Shown: positions 48,658-56,384 of the stretch, in pieces | How the letters are laid out: each line of letters opens with the position of its first letter | Numbering within the stretch: position 1 is the stretch's first letter | Origin: Rhodoplanes tepidamans | GTDB taxonomy: Bacteria; Pseudomonadota; Alphaproteobacteria; Rhizobiales; Xanthobacteraceae | NCBI RefSeq assembly: GCF_030813915.1 | Contig: NZ_JAUSUJ010000008.1 | Coordinates: 62,001 to 126,000, forward strand | Direction of reading: 5' to 3' | Length of the DNA stretch: 64,000 bases | Made by a program: the position numbers and the translations under genes | Notes under the pieces: model-generated | The model's database searches: none | Told to the model about the DNA's origin: nothing | What the model saw: only the letters and a program-made list of their open reading frames with translations

Positions 48658-48981
48658 TTATGCGGCAATCGCCTGGACCTTACTCTCAGTTTTTGCGGGA
48701 TGTGCGAGATCGAACCAGGCGGCGGCCTCGGCGCGGTCGCGGCACAGGAAGACCCCGACGTCCTCCATGGCGCCCGGCACGTAGCGGTCGAAGCCTTCGA
48801 CCATCATCAGCCCATGGCCGCCCGGCTCGCCCGGATCGGGCCACAGGGCGTAAACAACGGAATAATTGAGCAAAACGTCTCCCGGCGGCTCGGTGTTGGC
48901 GATCGCCCGGGCGAGGAGCGGCCGCCGGTCGGTCAGCCTGCACAGCTCGATCAGAGCCTCGAGCGAGACATTGATGGTCAT
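48658..48981 (-). CDS. Hypothetical protein, 107 residues
   Basis: I do not recognise this protein. It is probably soluble, with no signal peptide or membrane segment: MTINVSLEALIELCRLTDRR, then alternating predicted helix and strand with VVYALWPDPGEPGGHGLMMV and FLCRDRAEAAAWFDLAHPA. Support for a real gene comes from a good promoter about 45 bp upstream and normal codon use. It converges with the DUF5615 gene. Confidence 0.6.
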   Translation of the reverse strand: MTINVSLEALIELCRLTDRRPLLARAIANTEPPGDVLLNYSVVYALWPDPGEPGGHGLMMVEGFDRYVPGAMEDVGVFLCRDRAEAAAWFDLAHPAKTESKVQAIAA

Positions 48982-49025
48982 CGCAATGTGCCTTCTGTCA
49001 CGGCATGCATGTCACGCCGCACGAA

Positions 49026-49053
49026 AATATAAGACCTATACCCCCTATTTCAA
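49026..49053 (-). promoter_or_regulatory. Promoter of the 107-residue hypothetical gene
   Basis: On the minus strand TTGAAA (49048-49053) and TATATT (49026-49031) are separated by 16 bp in one of the most AT-rich patches of the window. It points at the small gene starting at 48981. Confidence 0.6.
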
Positions 49054-49299
49054 CTCTTCGATGCTTTTTGAGGCAGATCGCCCGCGGTTATGGGCGATCC
49101 ACGCCTTTATACCCGATACCCCTCGCGTGCCGCCCCGCCGGGATCCCGCGGGCGACCGACGCGACCGCCGGCACCGCGCGGAAATCCGCGGCGCCGGCGG
49201 TGCGTGCCGCGGCCTCGCCCGGGAGCGGGCGGCGTGGCCTCCGCCGCACCGCCGTCCACCGGGTCACGGGCCGCGGCGACCGCGAATCAGGTCACCGGC
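49054..49299. other. Intergenic region after the enolase-superfamily gene
   Basis: This is GC-rich sequence between the promoter of the small gene and the dehydratase stop. I see no terminator with a T-run and no supported ORF. Confidence 0.3.
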
Positions 49300-50490
49300 T
49301 CACTTCACCGTCTCGACCACCGAGGCCTTGATGGTCTCCTCGGTCAGCTCCTGGCCGAGGCCGGGCAGCTCCGGCACCTCGTACATGCCGTTCTTCGGCT
49401 TGTAGTCGTACTTGCAGGTGCGGGTGTTCGGCTCCAGGAGCGCGTAGCGGTGCAGCTCGTGGATGACGAAGTTGGGGATCGCCGCCTCCATGTGCAGCGC
49501 CGCCGCCGTGGAGATCGGGCCGCCGCACACGTGGATCTGCACGGTGGCGTCGTAGACATGCGCCATGTCGCAGATCTTCTTGGTCTCCGAGATGCCGCCG
49601 GCGACGCAGATGTCGGGCTGGATGACGTCGATCGACCCGTCCTCCAGGAAGGGCCGGTAGCCCCAGCGGGTGTAGATGCGCTCGCCCGCCGCGATCGGCA
49701 CCGCCACGGCGTCCGCCACCTTCTTCATCTGCTTGGGATTGAGCGGCATCACCGGCTCCTCGTAGTAGAAGACGCCGAGCGGCTCGATCATCTTGCCGAA
49801 CTGGATCGCCGAGATGGTATCGGTGAAGGCGTGCATCTCGACGATGATGTCGACGTCGCGGCCGACCGCCTCGCGCATGGCGACGAGCCGGTCGTAGCCG
49901 AGCCGCAGCACCTTGTCGGGCAGCGGGCCGGTGAGATAGCGCTTGTTCCAGTTGCCCTTCTCGTCCATCGCGACGGTGTCGACCTTGAGCGCGTCGAAGC
50001 CCTCGGCGACCGCGATCCTGGCCGCCTCGGCGTAATGCTCGGGCTCGATCAGCATAGACTTGTCGCTGCCGGTCCCCCAGCCGAACTGCAGCTGGCTCGC
50101 ATAGGTGCGGATCTGGCTGCGCGACTTGCCGCCGAGCAGGACGTAGAGCGGAACGTTCAGCGCCTTGCCGCGGATGTCCCAGCAGGCGATGTCGAGGCCG
50201 CTCATGCCGGCGAACACCACGGTGCCGCCGCCCTGCCCCCAGAACGTCTTCTTGAACATCTTCTCCCAGATGGCCTCGGTGTCCATCGGGTTCATGCCGA
50301 TCAGCAGGCCGGCCAGATCCTTGGCCATGCCGAAGCCGGCCGAGGCGCCGACCCCGTAGGCGAGACCCACCTCGCCGAAGCCGGAGATGCCCTCGTCGGT
50401 GTTGACGCGCACGCAGACCGGCCGCCACTTGCTGGACGCCGACTGGAAGTCGTTGGCCACATCGATGATGTCGATGCTCGTGATCTTCAT
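49300..50490 (-). CDS. Enolase-superfamily (mandelate racemase/muconate lactonizing type) dehydratase
   Basis: This enzyme is predicted to dehydrate or epimerise an acid sugar by abstracting the proton next to the carboxylate. It has 396 residues. The N-terminal capping domain is MKITSIDIIDVANDF to about residue 130. The barrel carries FDALKVDTV (basic Lys), the metal-ligand strands IIVEMHAF, YYEEPVMPLN and AAGERIYTRWGYRP, and a late IHVCGGPISTAAALH with a catalytic-type His. The first metal position reads Glu (VEMH) where many family members have Asp. The substrate cannot be told; neighbours point to a hexarate, aldonate or uronate derivative. It lies 42 bp after the transporter gene and is likely the last gene of the operon. 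Confidence 0.85.
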   Translation of the reverse strand: MKITSIDIIDVANDFQSASSKWRPVCVRVNTDEGISGFGEVGLAYGVGASAGFGMAKDLAGLLIGMNPMDTEAIWEKMFKKTFWGQGGGTVVFAGMSGLDIACWDIRGKALNVPLYVLLGGKSRSQIRTYASQLQFGWGTGSDKSMLIEPEHYAEAARIAVAEGFDALKVDTVAMDEKGNWNKRYLTGPLPDKVLRLGYDRLVAMREAVGRDVDIIVEMHAFTDTISAIQFGKMIEPLGVFYYEEPVMPLNPKQMKKVADAVAVPIAAGERIYTRWGYRPFLEDGSIDVIQPDICVAGGISETKKICDMAHVYDATVQIHVCGGPISTAAALHMEAAIPNFVIHELHRYALLEPNTRTCKYDYKPKNGMYEVPELPGLGQELTEETIKASVVETVK

Positions 50491-50532
50491 GACAGTCTCC
50501 TTCCGAATGGTTCGCGACGCGGACGGTGCGCG

Positions 50533-51840
50533 TCAGTACCTCTGGGCGGCCAGGACGCCCGAGGACACGGTGGCGACGCCGGCGACGACGGCGAGGCAGA
50601 TCAGGCCGCCCGTGTAGCCGCCCGTCATCGCGACGAAGAGGCCGATCAGGGCCGGCGACAGGGCCGACAGGCCGTTGGCGATGCCGTTCATCGTGCCGCC
50701 CGCCGTGGACATCGACTTTCCGGGCACCAGGCTCTGCAGCAGCGTCCACGCGGCAGGCGTGCCCATCGAGCAGACACCGGTGGCGAGCGAGAGCAGTACG
50801 GCGGCGACGTACTTGTCCGGCGCCGTGGCGCCGACATACAGGCAGATGCCGGACACCAGCATCGATCCGCACAGGATCGGCGCGTTGCGGCCGATGCGGT
50901 CGATCAGCCAGCCGGTCACGGCCTTGAAGAGGATGCCGAAGACGAACGGCAGCGAGGCCAGCCATCCCATCTCGGTCCACGAGAAGCCGCGTGCGGTCTT
51001 CAGATACACGGGCAGCCAGGACACCAGGCCCCAGTACATGAACTGCAGGCAGATGTACCAGAGGGCGAGCAGCCAGAACCGGTAGCTGAACACGAACGGC
51101 TTAATGCGGTCGAACAGGCTGAGCTTGTCGCTGCCGGCGGCGGCGTCCTTCTGCCGCTCGGCCACCTGCCCGCTCTCGATGTGGTCGAGCTCGAGCTTGT
51201 TGATCCGCTTGTGATCACGCGGCGTGTCGGCGGTGTAGCGCCACAGGATGAACAGCGGGATGAGACCCAGCACGAAGCACAGGTGGAAGCTCTCCCGCCA
51301 GCCGAAGGCGCCGATCACGTAGGTGAACAGCGGCATCGCGATGGCCGGCGAGAGCGACTGACCGATGATCCACGTCGCGTTGGCGCGGCCGCGCTCCTGC
51401 GTCGGGAACCAGTTCTTCACGAACAGGCTCTGCAGCGGGTAGTACGTGCCCTCGCCGATGCCGAGAATGACGCGGCTGACGAGAAACGTCGTGAAGACCG
51501 TCGCCAGGCCGCCGATGAGCAGCGAGACGTTCCACAGCAGGATGCACAGCAGCATCGCCTTGCGCGGCCCGAGATAGTCGCCGATCGGGCTGAGCACGAC
51601 GTTGGAGACGCCGTAGGCCGCCAGGAAGACCGACATCATCATGCCGATCTGCACCGGCATGCCCTTGATTCCCATCTCGGTCAGGAACGTGTCGTTGGCG
51701 GCGAGAACCGACACGTTGACGCGATCGAGATAGGCGATGAAGATTCCGATGAACAGGCACGCGAGTAGAACGAACCGCGTCTTGGTCGGCCGTTCCGCCG
51801 CCTCGGCGACGCCGCTGGAAGACGTATCCAAATGCGACAT
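50533..51840 (-). CDS. MFS transporter, anion:cation symporter type
   Basis: This inner-membrane importer probably takes up the acid substrate of this cluster. The 435-residue protein has 12 predicted helices. The first is RFVLLACLFIGIFIAYLDRV with the family's YLDRVNVSV motif; the loop 2-3 signature is SPIGDYLGPRKAMLL. A cytosolic loop lies near residues 205-235. The ATG at 51840 has a GAGGTGA ribosome binding site about 8 nt upstream; a GTG three codons earlier overlaps that site and was rejected. It resembles the ExuT/GudP-like (hexuronate, glucarate) branch. A copy of the 45-bp element lies about 107 bp upstream. Confidence 0.88.
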   Translation of the reverse strand: MSHLDTSSSGVAEAAERPTKTRFVLLACLFIGIFIAYLDRVNVSVLAANDTFLTEMGIKGMPVQIGMMMSVFLAAYGVSNVVLSPIGDYLGPRKAMLLCILLWNVSLLIGGLATVFTTFLVSRVILGIGEGTYYPLQSLFVKNWFPTQERGRANATWIIGQSLSPAIAMPLFTYVIGAFGWRESFHLCFVLGLIPLFILWRYTADTPRDHKRINKLELDHIESGQVAERQKDAAAGSDKLSLFDRIKPFVFSYRFWLLALWYICLQFMYWGLVSWLPVYLKTARGFSWTEMGWLASLPFVFGILFKAVTGWLIDRIGRNAPILCGSMLVSGICLYVGATAPDKYVAAVLLSLATGVCSMGTPAAWTLLQSLVPGKSMSTAGGTMNGIANGLSALSPALIGLFVAMTGGYTGGLICLAVVAGVATVSSGVLAAQRY

Positions 51841-51946
51841 TGGGGTCACCTCGTTGACGACCGCACGTCGCAGGGCCGCACGGTCCCGGACGACGGTCGC
51901 GAAGATGAGGGGGTGCGTGAATGATGCGGCAGATCGATGCGACGTG

Positions 51947-51991
51947 AGAAACGAATAATCATGATCCGCCTAATAACGCGGCTATTGGATC
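51947..51991 (-). promoter_or_regulatory. 45-bp element, copy A, upstream of the MFS gene
   Basis: This element matches the copy at 55141-55185 without gaps, 34 of 45 bases. The best-kept blocks on the plus strand are AGAAACGAATA at the start, ATGATC in the middle, AATA, CGGC, and TGGATC at the end. It sits about 107 bp before the transporter start in an otherwise GC-rich gap. The same relation to a gene start in copy B makes it a likely operator/promoter, perhaps for the LysR regulator (inference). Confidence 0.6.
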
Positions 51992-52138
51992 GGCGGGCCG
52001 CGGCCGTCTCGTCGCGCGCGCACGCGCCGTCTCGCGCGCGGTGCGACGTGCGCCGCGCGCCGGATCGGAGCAGACACGGCGCGGCCGCGCGCCGGGCGTC
52101 ACGCCGGCGCGCGGCTCGTCGGTCCCGGCGTCCCGTTC
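51992..52138. other. GC-rich spacer after the LarA-like gene
   Basis: This is a spacer of very high GC content with many CGCGCG runs between the LarA-like stop and element A. I see no gene or clear terminator. Confidence 0.3.
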
Positions 52139-53395
52139 TCACGCGGGACGCAGGAGGTCGCCCTCCGGTCCGAAGGCCATGTCGAACGGATCCGACGTCA
52201 CGGCGAGGCCCGGACGGGCGGCGACCTCGTCGAGCAGCGCCGTCGACACGACCATGGTGTCCATCGTGGCGGTGTTGCGAATCCAGCAGAGCCGCACGTC
52301 CTCGGCCGTGACCGGACCGGCGGATGCGAAGGCGTAGTCGATGGCCGCCCGGTCGGTGTCGCCGACGATCGGCAGCCGCCCCTTCTCCGGCGTGACGGCC
52401 GTGATGCAGTTCACGCGCGTCGCGGCACGATCGAGCTTGTCGACGACCCGCCGGGTGATGAAATCGGCGAGCCCGATGCCGAGGCCGTTGCCGTGCGACG
52501 TCTCGGTGAGGTCGCGCAGCACGATCCGGGTGATGTGCGGATGCTCGAGCGGCGCCTCGTAGACGTTCATGATGCGGCCGACGACCTTGGTGTCCATGCC
52601 GGAGCCGCTGACCTCCTTGCCGCTCTCGTCGACCACGAGGATGTCGAGGCGGTCGAACGGCAGATGCGGACAGGTGCGCTTGGCGTGCTCCAGGAGCTCC
52701 ATCTCGTCCTCGACGAGTCGGTCCGGGGCGACCGCCCGGATGCAGGCGGCCCGGCCGAGACCGTTCTCGACGATGCCGATGCCGAGCGCGATCGGCGCCT
52801 TTTCGAGCATCACGCGGGCGACCGATACGAGGGTCCGCTCGTAGCCGTACCGCACGGCCCAGCGATGCGCCTCGATCGCGCCGCGATGCTTGCCGAGCCC
52901 GATCACCATCATCTTGACCAGGCCGCTCTCGATCCGCCCGTTGAACTCGGTGTGCGGCTTGATGCGGTTGACGACGATGACGTGATCACACGCCATGGCG
53001 TCGCGGCTGAACAGGACCGGGACTCCGTCCGCCGTCCTGCCGAGGTCGACCACCTCCATGGAGGAGACGATCGGCGCTCCGACCGTCGCCTCGGTCACCC
53101 CGAGTCCTCTCAGCATGTCGGCCTGGCCCTCGGCGGTCGCGCCGCCGTGGCTGCCCATCGCCGGCACGACGACCGGCACGGCGCCGACCGCCTTCACCTC
53201 GGCGACGCAGGCCCGCAGGACCTCCGTCATGTCCTTGATGCCGCGGCTTCCGGCCGTGATCGCCACCCGGGCGCCGGCCCGGATGCGGCCGGCGAGCCCG
53301 ATCCTCTGCATCTCGGCCGCCACGGTCGCGCCGATGTCGGCGACCCGCGTCTCGTCCAGACGCTGGGAGATGCGCACCAGTTTCGGATAATCCAC
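52139..53395 (-). CDS. LarA-like DUF2088 protein (nickel-pincer racemase/epimerase family)
   Basis: The family includes lactate racemase and other 2-hydroxyacid racemases or epimerases using a nickel-pincer nucleotide. This protein has 418 residues. It keeps the likely cofactor and catalytic residues: His in MGSHGGAT, His in NRIKPHTEFNGRI, and Lys/His in SGLVKMMVIGLGKHRGA. The start is GTG at 53395 (VDYPKLVRISQRLDETRVAD) with GAGGA 8 nt upstream, overlapping nothing. It lies 11 bp after the dehydratase large subunit, so the two are co-translated. Cofactor synthesis genes (larB, larC, larE) are not in the window. The substrate is probably the acid sugar of this pathway rather than lactate (inference). 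Confidence 0.82.
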   Translation of the reverse strand: MDYPKLVRISQRLDETRVADIGATVAAEMQRIGLAGRIRAGARVAITAGSRGIKDMTEVLRACVAEVKAVGAVPVVVPAMGSHGGATAEGQADMLRGLGVTEATVGAPIVSSMEVVDLGRTADGVPVLFSRDAMACDHVIVVNRIKPHTEFNGRIESGLVKMMVIGLGKHRGAIEAHRWAVRYGYERTLVSVARVMLEKAPIALGIGIVENGLGRAACIRAVAPDRLVEDEMELLEHAKRTCPHLPFDRLDILVVDESGKEVSGSGMDTKVVGRIMNVYEAPLEHPHITRIVLRDLTETSHGNGLGIGLADFITRRVVDKLDRAATRVNCITAVTPEKGRLPIVGDTDRAAIDYAFASAGPVTAEDVRLCWIRNTATMDTMVVSTALLDEVAARPGLAVTSDPFDMAFGPEGDLLRPA

Positions 53396-53406
53396 AGTCG
53401 TCGTCC

Positions 53407-54567
53407 TCAGATCACCGGGCCGGTGACGTAGATGTCCATGGCGCGCGAGTAGCCGGTGATCTCGGCGCGGGTGCGCTCGCCGGAGGCGACCGCCAGAATA
53501 CGCTCGACCAGCCGCTGTCCGGCCGCCGGCAGGCTTTCCGTCCCGTCGATGATCCCGGCGACCGACATGTCGATGTGATCGCGCAGATGCGTCCAGGTGC
53601 GCTCGTTGCCGGTGAGCTTGATCACCGGGACGAACGGAAATCCCTGCGGGGCGCCGCGACCGGTGGCGAACACGATGACGTTGCAGCCGGCCGCCGCGAG
53701 CCCGGTGAGGATCTCCGGCTCGCGGCCCGGCGAATCCATCACCACGAGTCCCTTCACGTCCGGCCGCTGCCCGTACTCGTAGACGGCCCGGATCGGCGCC
53801 GTGCCGCCCTTGGCGATGGCGCCCAGCGACTTCTCCTCGATGGTCGTCAGGCCGCCCTTGATGTTGCCGCCGGTCGGCTGGCCACCGCGCATGTCGCACC
53901 CGACCGCCTTGGCCCGCGTCTCCATCCGGTCGACCAGGGAGAGAATCTGCGCCGCCACCTCGGGCGTCGCCGCGTGCCGGGCGACGATGTGCTCGGCGCC
54001 GATGAACTCGGTGATCTCGCCGAGGATCGAGATGCCGCCGGCCGCCACGATCGTGTCCGACGCGACCCCGATGGTCGGCGTCGCCGACAGCCCTTGGGTC
54101 GTGTCCGAGCTGCCGCACTTCATGCCGAGCACGATGTGCTCGATCCCGCACGGCTCCGGCCTGAGCTTCGAGGCCTGCGCGACCATGTCCTGGACGATCA
54201 GCACGCCCTCGGCCCGGGTGCGCGCGGCGCCGCCGATGTCCTGAAGCCCGATCACCTCCACCGGCTTGCCGGTGCCGCGCAGACGCGCGACGACGGCGTC
54301 GACCGCCGTGCTCTCGCAGCCCAGGCTGACGAGCAGCACGGCGGCGAGGTTCGGGTTCGAGCCCAGCCCGACGAGCGTGTCGGTGACGCGCGCGATGTCG
54401 ATCGGCGTCTGGCAGCAGCCCTGATGATGGGTGAAGCTGACGGCGCCGTCGACCTGGCGGGCGATGTCGTCGGCCACCTCGTTGGCGCACACCACCGTCG
54501 ACAGCACGCCGACGTAGTTGCGTGTCCCGACGCGGCCGTCCGGCCGCCGGTACCCCATGAAGTCCAT
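53407..54567 (-). CDS. Altronate/galactarate dehydratase family, large subunit (UxaA C-terminal type)
   Basis: This is the iron-dependent catalytic part of the UxaA/GarD family, which dehydrates acid sugars to 2-keto-3-deoxy products. It has 386 residues, starting MDFMGYRRPDGRVGTRNYVG, the family start. Conserved Cys/His blocks include TVVCANEVADDI, FTHHQGCCQTPID, VSLGCES and LGMKCGSSDTTQGLSATPTI. The C-terminus has NVIVFATGRGAPQGFPFVPV, IKLTGNERTW. AAGGA stands 8 nt before the ATG. The SAF domain is a separate gene 35 bp upstream, so the enzyme is split. Confidence 0.88.
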   Translation of the reverse strand: MDFMGYRRPDGRVGTRNYVGVLSTVVCANEVADDIARQVDGAVSFTHHQGCCQTPIDIARVTDTLVGLGSNPNLAAVLLVSLGCESTAVDAVVARLRGTGKPVEVIGLQDIGGAARTRAEGVLIVQDMVAQASKLRPEPCGIEHIVLGMKCGSSDTTQGLSATPTIGVASDTIVAAGGISILGEITEFIGAEHIVARHAATPEVAAQILSLVDRMETRAKAVGCDMRGGQPTGGNIKGGLTTIEEKSLGAIAKGGTAPIRAVYEYGQRPDVKGLVVMDSPGREPEILTGLAAAGCNVIVFATGRGAPQGFPFVPVIKLTGNERTWTHLRDHIDMSVAGIIDGTESLPAAGQRLVERILAVASGERTRAEITGYSRAMDIYVTGPVI

Positions 54568-54602
54568 GTCGTGATCCTTTCCGAGCGCGGCGTGACCGGC
54601 CG

Positions 54603-54893
54603 TCAGTCCAGGTCGCCGCGGCCGCGCAGACTCTCGATGTTCTGCACATGCGCGTGCGCGCCCGCGGGAATGTCCGCGGTCGCCCGGCCGATGACCTCGC
54701 CGTACTTGACGATGTCGTCGCCCCGCGCGATGTCGCGCAGGGCGAACTTGTGTCCGAACTCCACCGCGTCGCGCAGCACGATCGACACGATCCGATCGCC
54801 GACTCCGACTTCCGCGGTCTCGCCCTTTTCGAGACGGCGCAGCGCCGTCGCGACGTTGTCCTGGATCTTGATCGCGATGGCGTGTCGTTGCAT
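54603..54893 (-). CDS. SAF-domain small subunit of the UxaA-family dehydratase
   Basis: This 96-residue protein corresponds to the N-terminal SAF domain of single-chain UxaA: MQRHAIAIKIQDNVATALRR, then FALRDIARGDDIVKYGEVIG and an AHVHN-like end (AHAHVQNIESLRG). The ATG at 54893 gives the usual length for split SAF subunits; the frame is open 43 codons upstream without similarity. It is the first enzyme gene of the cluster and lies directly before the large subunit. Confidence 0.87.
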   Translation of the reverse strand: MQRHAIAIKIQDNVATALRRLEKGETAEVGVGDRIVSIVLRDAVEFGHKFALRDIARGDDIVKYGEVIGRATADIPAGAHAHVQNIESLRGRGDLD

Positions 54894-55140
54894 CGCACGT
54901 CTCCATTCGGTCGGTCCGCGCGGCCGCCGACGCTCGGCATCGGCGAGGGCCGACGCGGTGCTGTGCCGTCGCATCGGGACCGGCGAGACGTGCACGGAGA
55001 AGACGTCGCCGCGACGCCGCACCGGCGACGCGGTCGAAACCGGCGTAAGACGGGCCTTCTCGCGCTGTCGAGCCTCGGCGTCCCGACACGACGATCATCG
55101 AAGGGGGTGGATCGATGATGCCCGAAGGCGATCAACGAAG
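54894..55140 (-). other. Leader between element B and the SAF gene
   Basis: About 250 bp of GC-rich sequence separate the 45-bp element from the SAF start. It has short ACGTCTCC/GGCGAGACGT-type complementarity (54897 and 54984 area). I see no gene; it may be an untranslated leader. Confidence 0.35.
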
Positions 55141-55185
55141 AGAAACGAATATTGATGATCGATCGAATAGGACGGCCAATGGATC
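55141..55185 (-). promoter_or_regulatory. 45-bp element, copy B, upstream of the dehydratase genes
   Basis: This is the second copy of the element at 51947-51991 (34/45 identical, no gaps). It lies between the LysR gene stop and the SAF gene. It is AT-rich with overlapping GATC/ATCGAT palindromes (GATGATCGATCGAATA). It could hold the promoter and the regulator's binding site for the enzyme genes. Confidence 0.6.
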
Positions 55186-55251
55186 ACGGGCGCGCCGATG
55201 CAGGCGCGGCGGTGCACGAGGCCCAGAGCGGCGAGGACGCGACGTGTGCGG

Positions 55252-56145
55252 TCAATGAACCGCATTCGGATCGTTCGCGCCGACGTAATCCTTGAGGAAC
55301 TGCTTGAAGGCGGCCGCCGCCGGCGACAGGTCGCGGCTCGCGTGCTCGTAGATCATCATCTTGCGATGCAGGACCGGCTCGACCAGCGGGCACACCACCA
55401 GCCCGTAGGCCGAGGCGAGCTGCGACACGTACGGCCCCGACAGCACGAGCCCGCGCCCGACCGCCGCGAGCCCGAGCGCGGTGGCGACGTGATTGACGAG
55501 CAGCGACACCGTGAAGCTGCTGCCGAACTCCATGGCGTGATAGTCCATGTGCTCCTGGCCGACGGTGATGACCGGGAGACGCTGCAGCTCCTTCCAGGTC
55601 GTCGTCCGTCCGTTGCACGGGTGATCCGGGCGGCAGACGACCGACACCGGCGTCGTGAACAGCGTGTCGGCCGTCAGCTCCGGATCGATCCCACGTTGCG
55701 GCCCGAGGCCGAAATCGGCATCGCCCCGTCGCACCCTCGCCTGCAGCTCGGCCATCGGCACGTCGATCGGGGTGACGGTCACGTTCGGATAGGACTGCGA
55801 GAAGGCGGAGATCATGCGCGGCAGCAGCGTGCACGCGATGAGCGGCGCGCCGGCGACCCGCACCTGGCCGGAGCGGTGCTCGCGCAGATCCTCGCAGAAG
55901 CGCTGGGCGGCCCGGAAGTGCTCGACGGCGCGCAGCGCGTAGGGAAGGAACTCCTCGCCCGCGCTGGACAGGCGCACCGAACGCGAGGTGCGATCGAAGA
56001 GCTTGAACCCCGACTGGTCCTCGAGCTCCTTGATCAGGGCGCTGACGGCGCCCTGCGTCAGGTGCAGCACCCCGGCCGCGGCCGTGAAGCTCTGCAGGTT
56101 GACGACGGTGAGGAATGCCACCAGCTGCCGATAGGAGATGTTCAT
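55252..56145 (-). CDS. LysR-family transcriptional regulator
   Basis: This is probably the regulator of the acid-sugar cluster downstream. The 297-residue protein has an N-terminal winged helix MNISYRQLVAFLTVVNLQSF and recognition region VLHLTQGAVSALIKELEDQS, followed by LFDRTSRSVRLSSAGEEFL. The substrate-binding domain begins near residue 93 (GQVRVAGAPLIACTLLPRMI). It is on the same strand as the genes it may control, not divergent, 66 bp before element B. Confidence 0.93.
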   Translation of the reverse strand: MNISYRQLVAFLTVVNLQSFTAAAGVLHLTQGAVSALIKELEDQSGFKLFDRTSRSVRLSSAGEEFLPYALRAVEHFRAAQRFCEDLREHRSGQVRVAGAPLIACTLLPRMISAFSQSYPNVTVTPIDVPMAELQARVRRGDADFGLGPQRGIDPELTADTLFTTPVSVVCRPDHPCNGRTTTWKELQRLPVITVGQEHMDYHAMEFGSSFTVSLLVNHVATALGLAAVGRGLVLSGPYVSQLASAYGLVVCPLVEPVLHRKMMIYEHASRDLSPAAAAFKQFLKDYVGANDPNAVH

Positions 56146-56384
56146 GCAGCACTCGCGACGCGGCGCAGCCCAGGGGAAGTTCTGATCGACGGCTGCGAGG
56201 GAGGGCGGCCAATCTAGGCGACTCTCCCTGGCGTGTTTATCCGTGGAGACACCTGCATGGGCGGCGATCCGGCGGCAGCCGGGAGCGGCCGGACACCCGC
56301 GCGCCGAGGGGACTTGCGTTCTCGCCCCGGCGGATCCAGTTTGTTGCGGTGCAGCAATACGGCTGACCCACCCCCGGACCCCAC

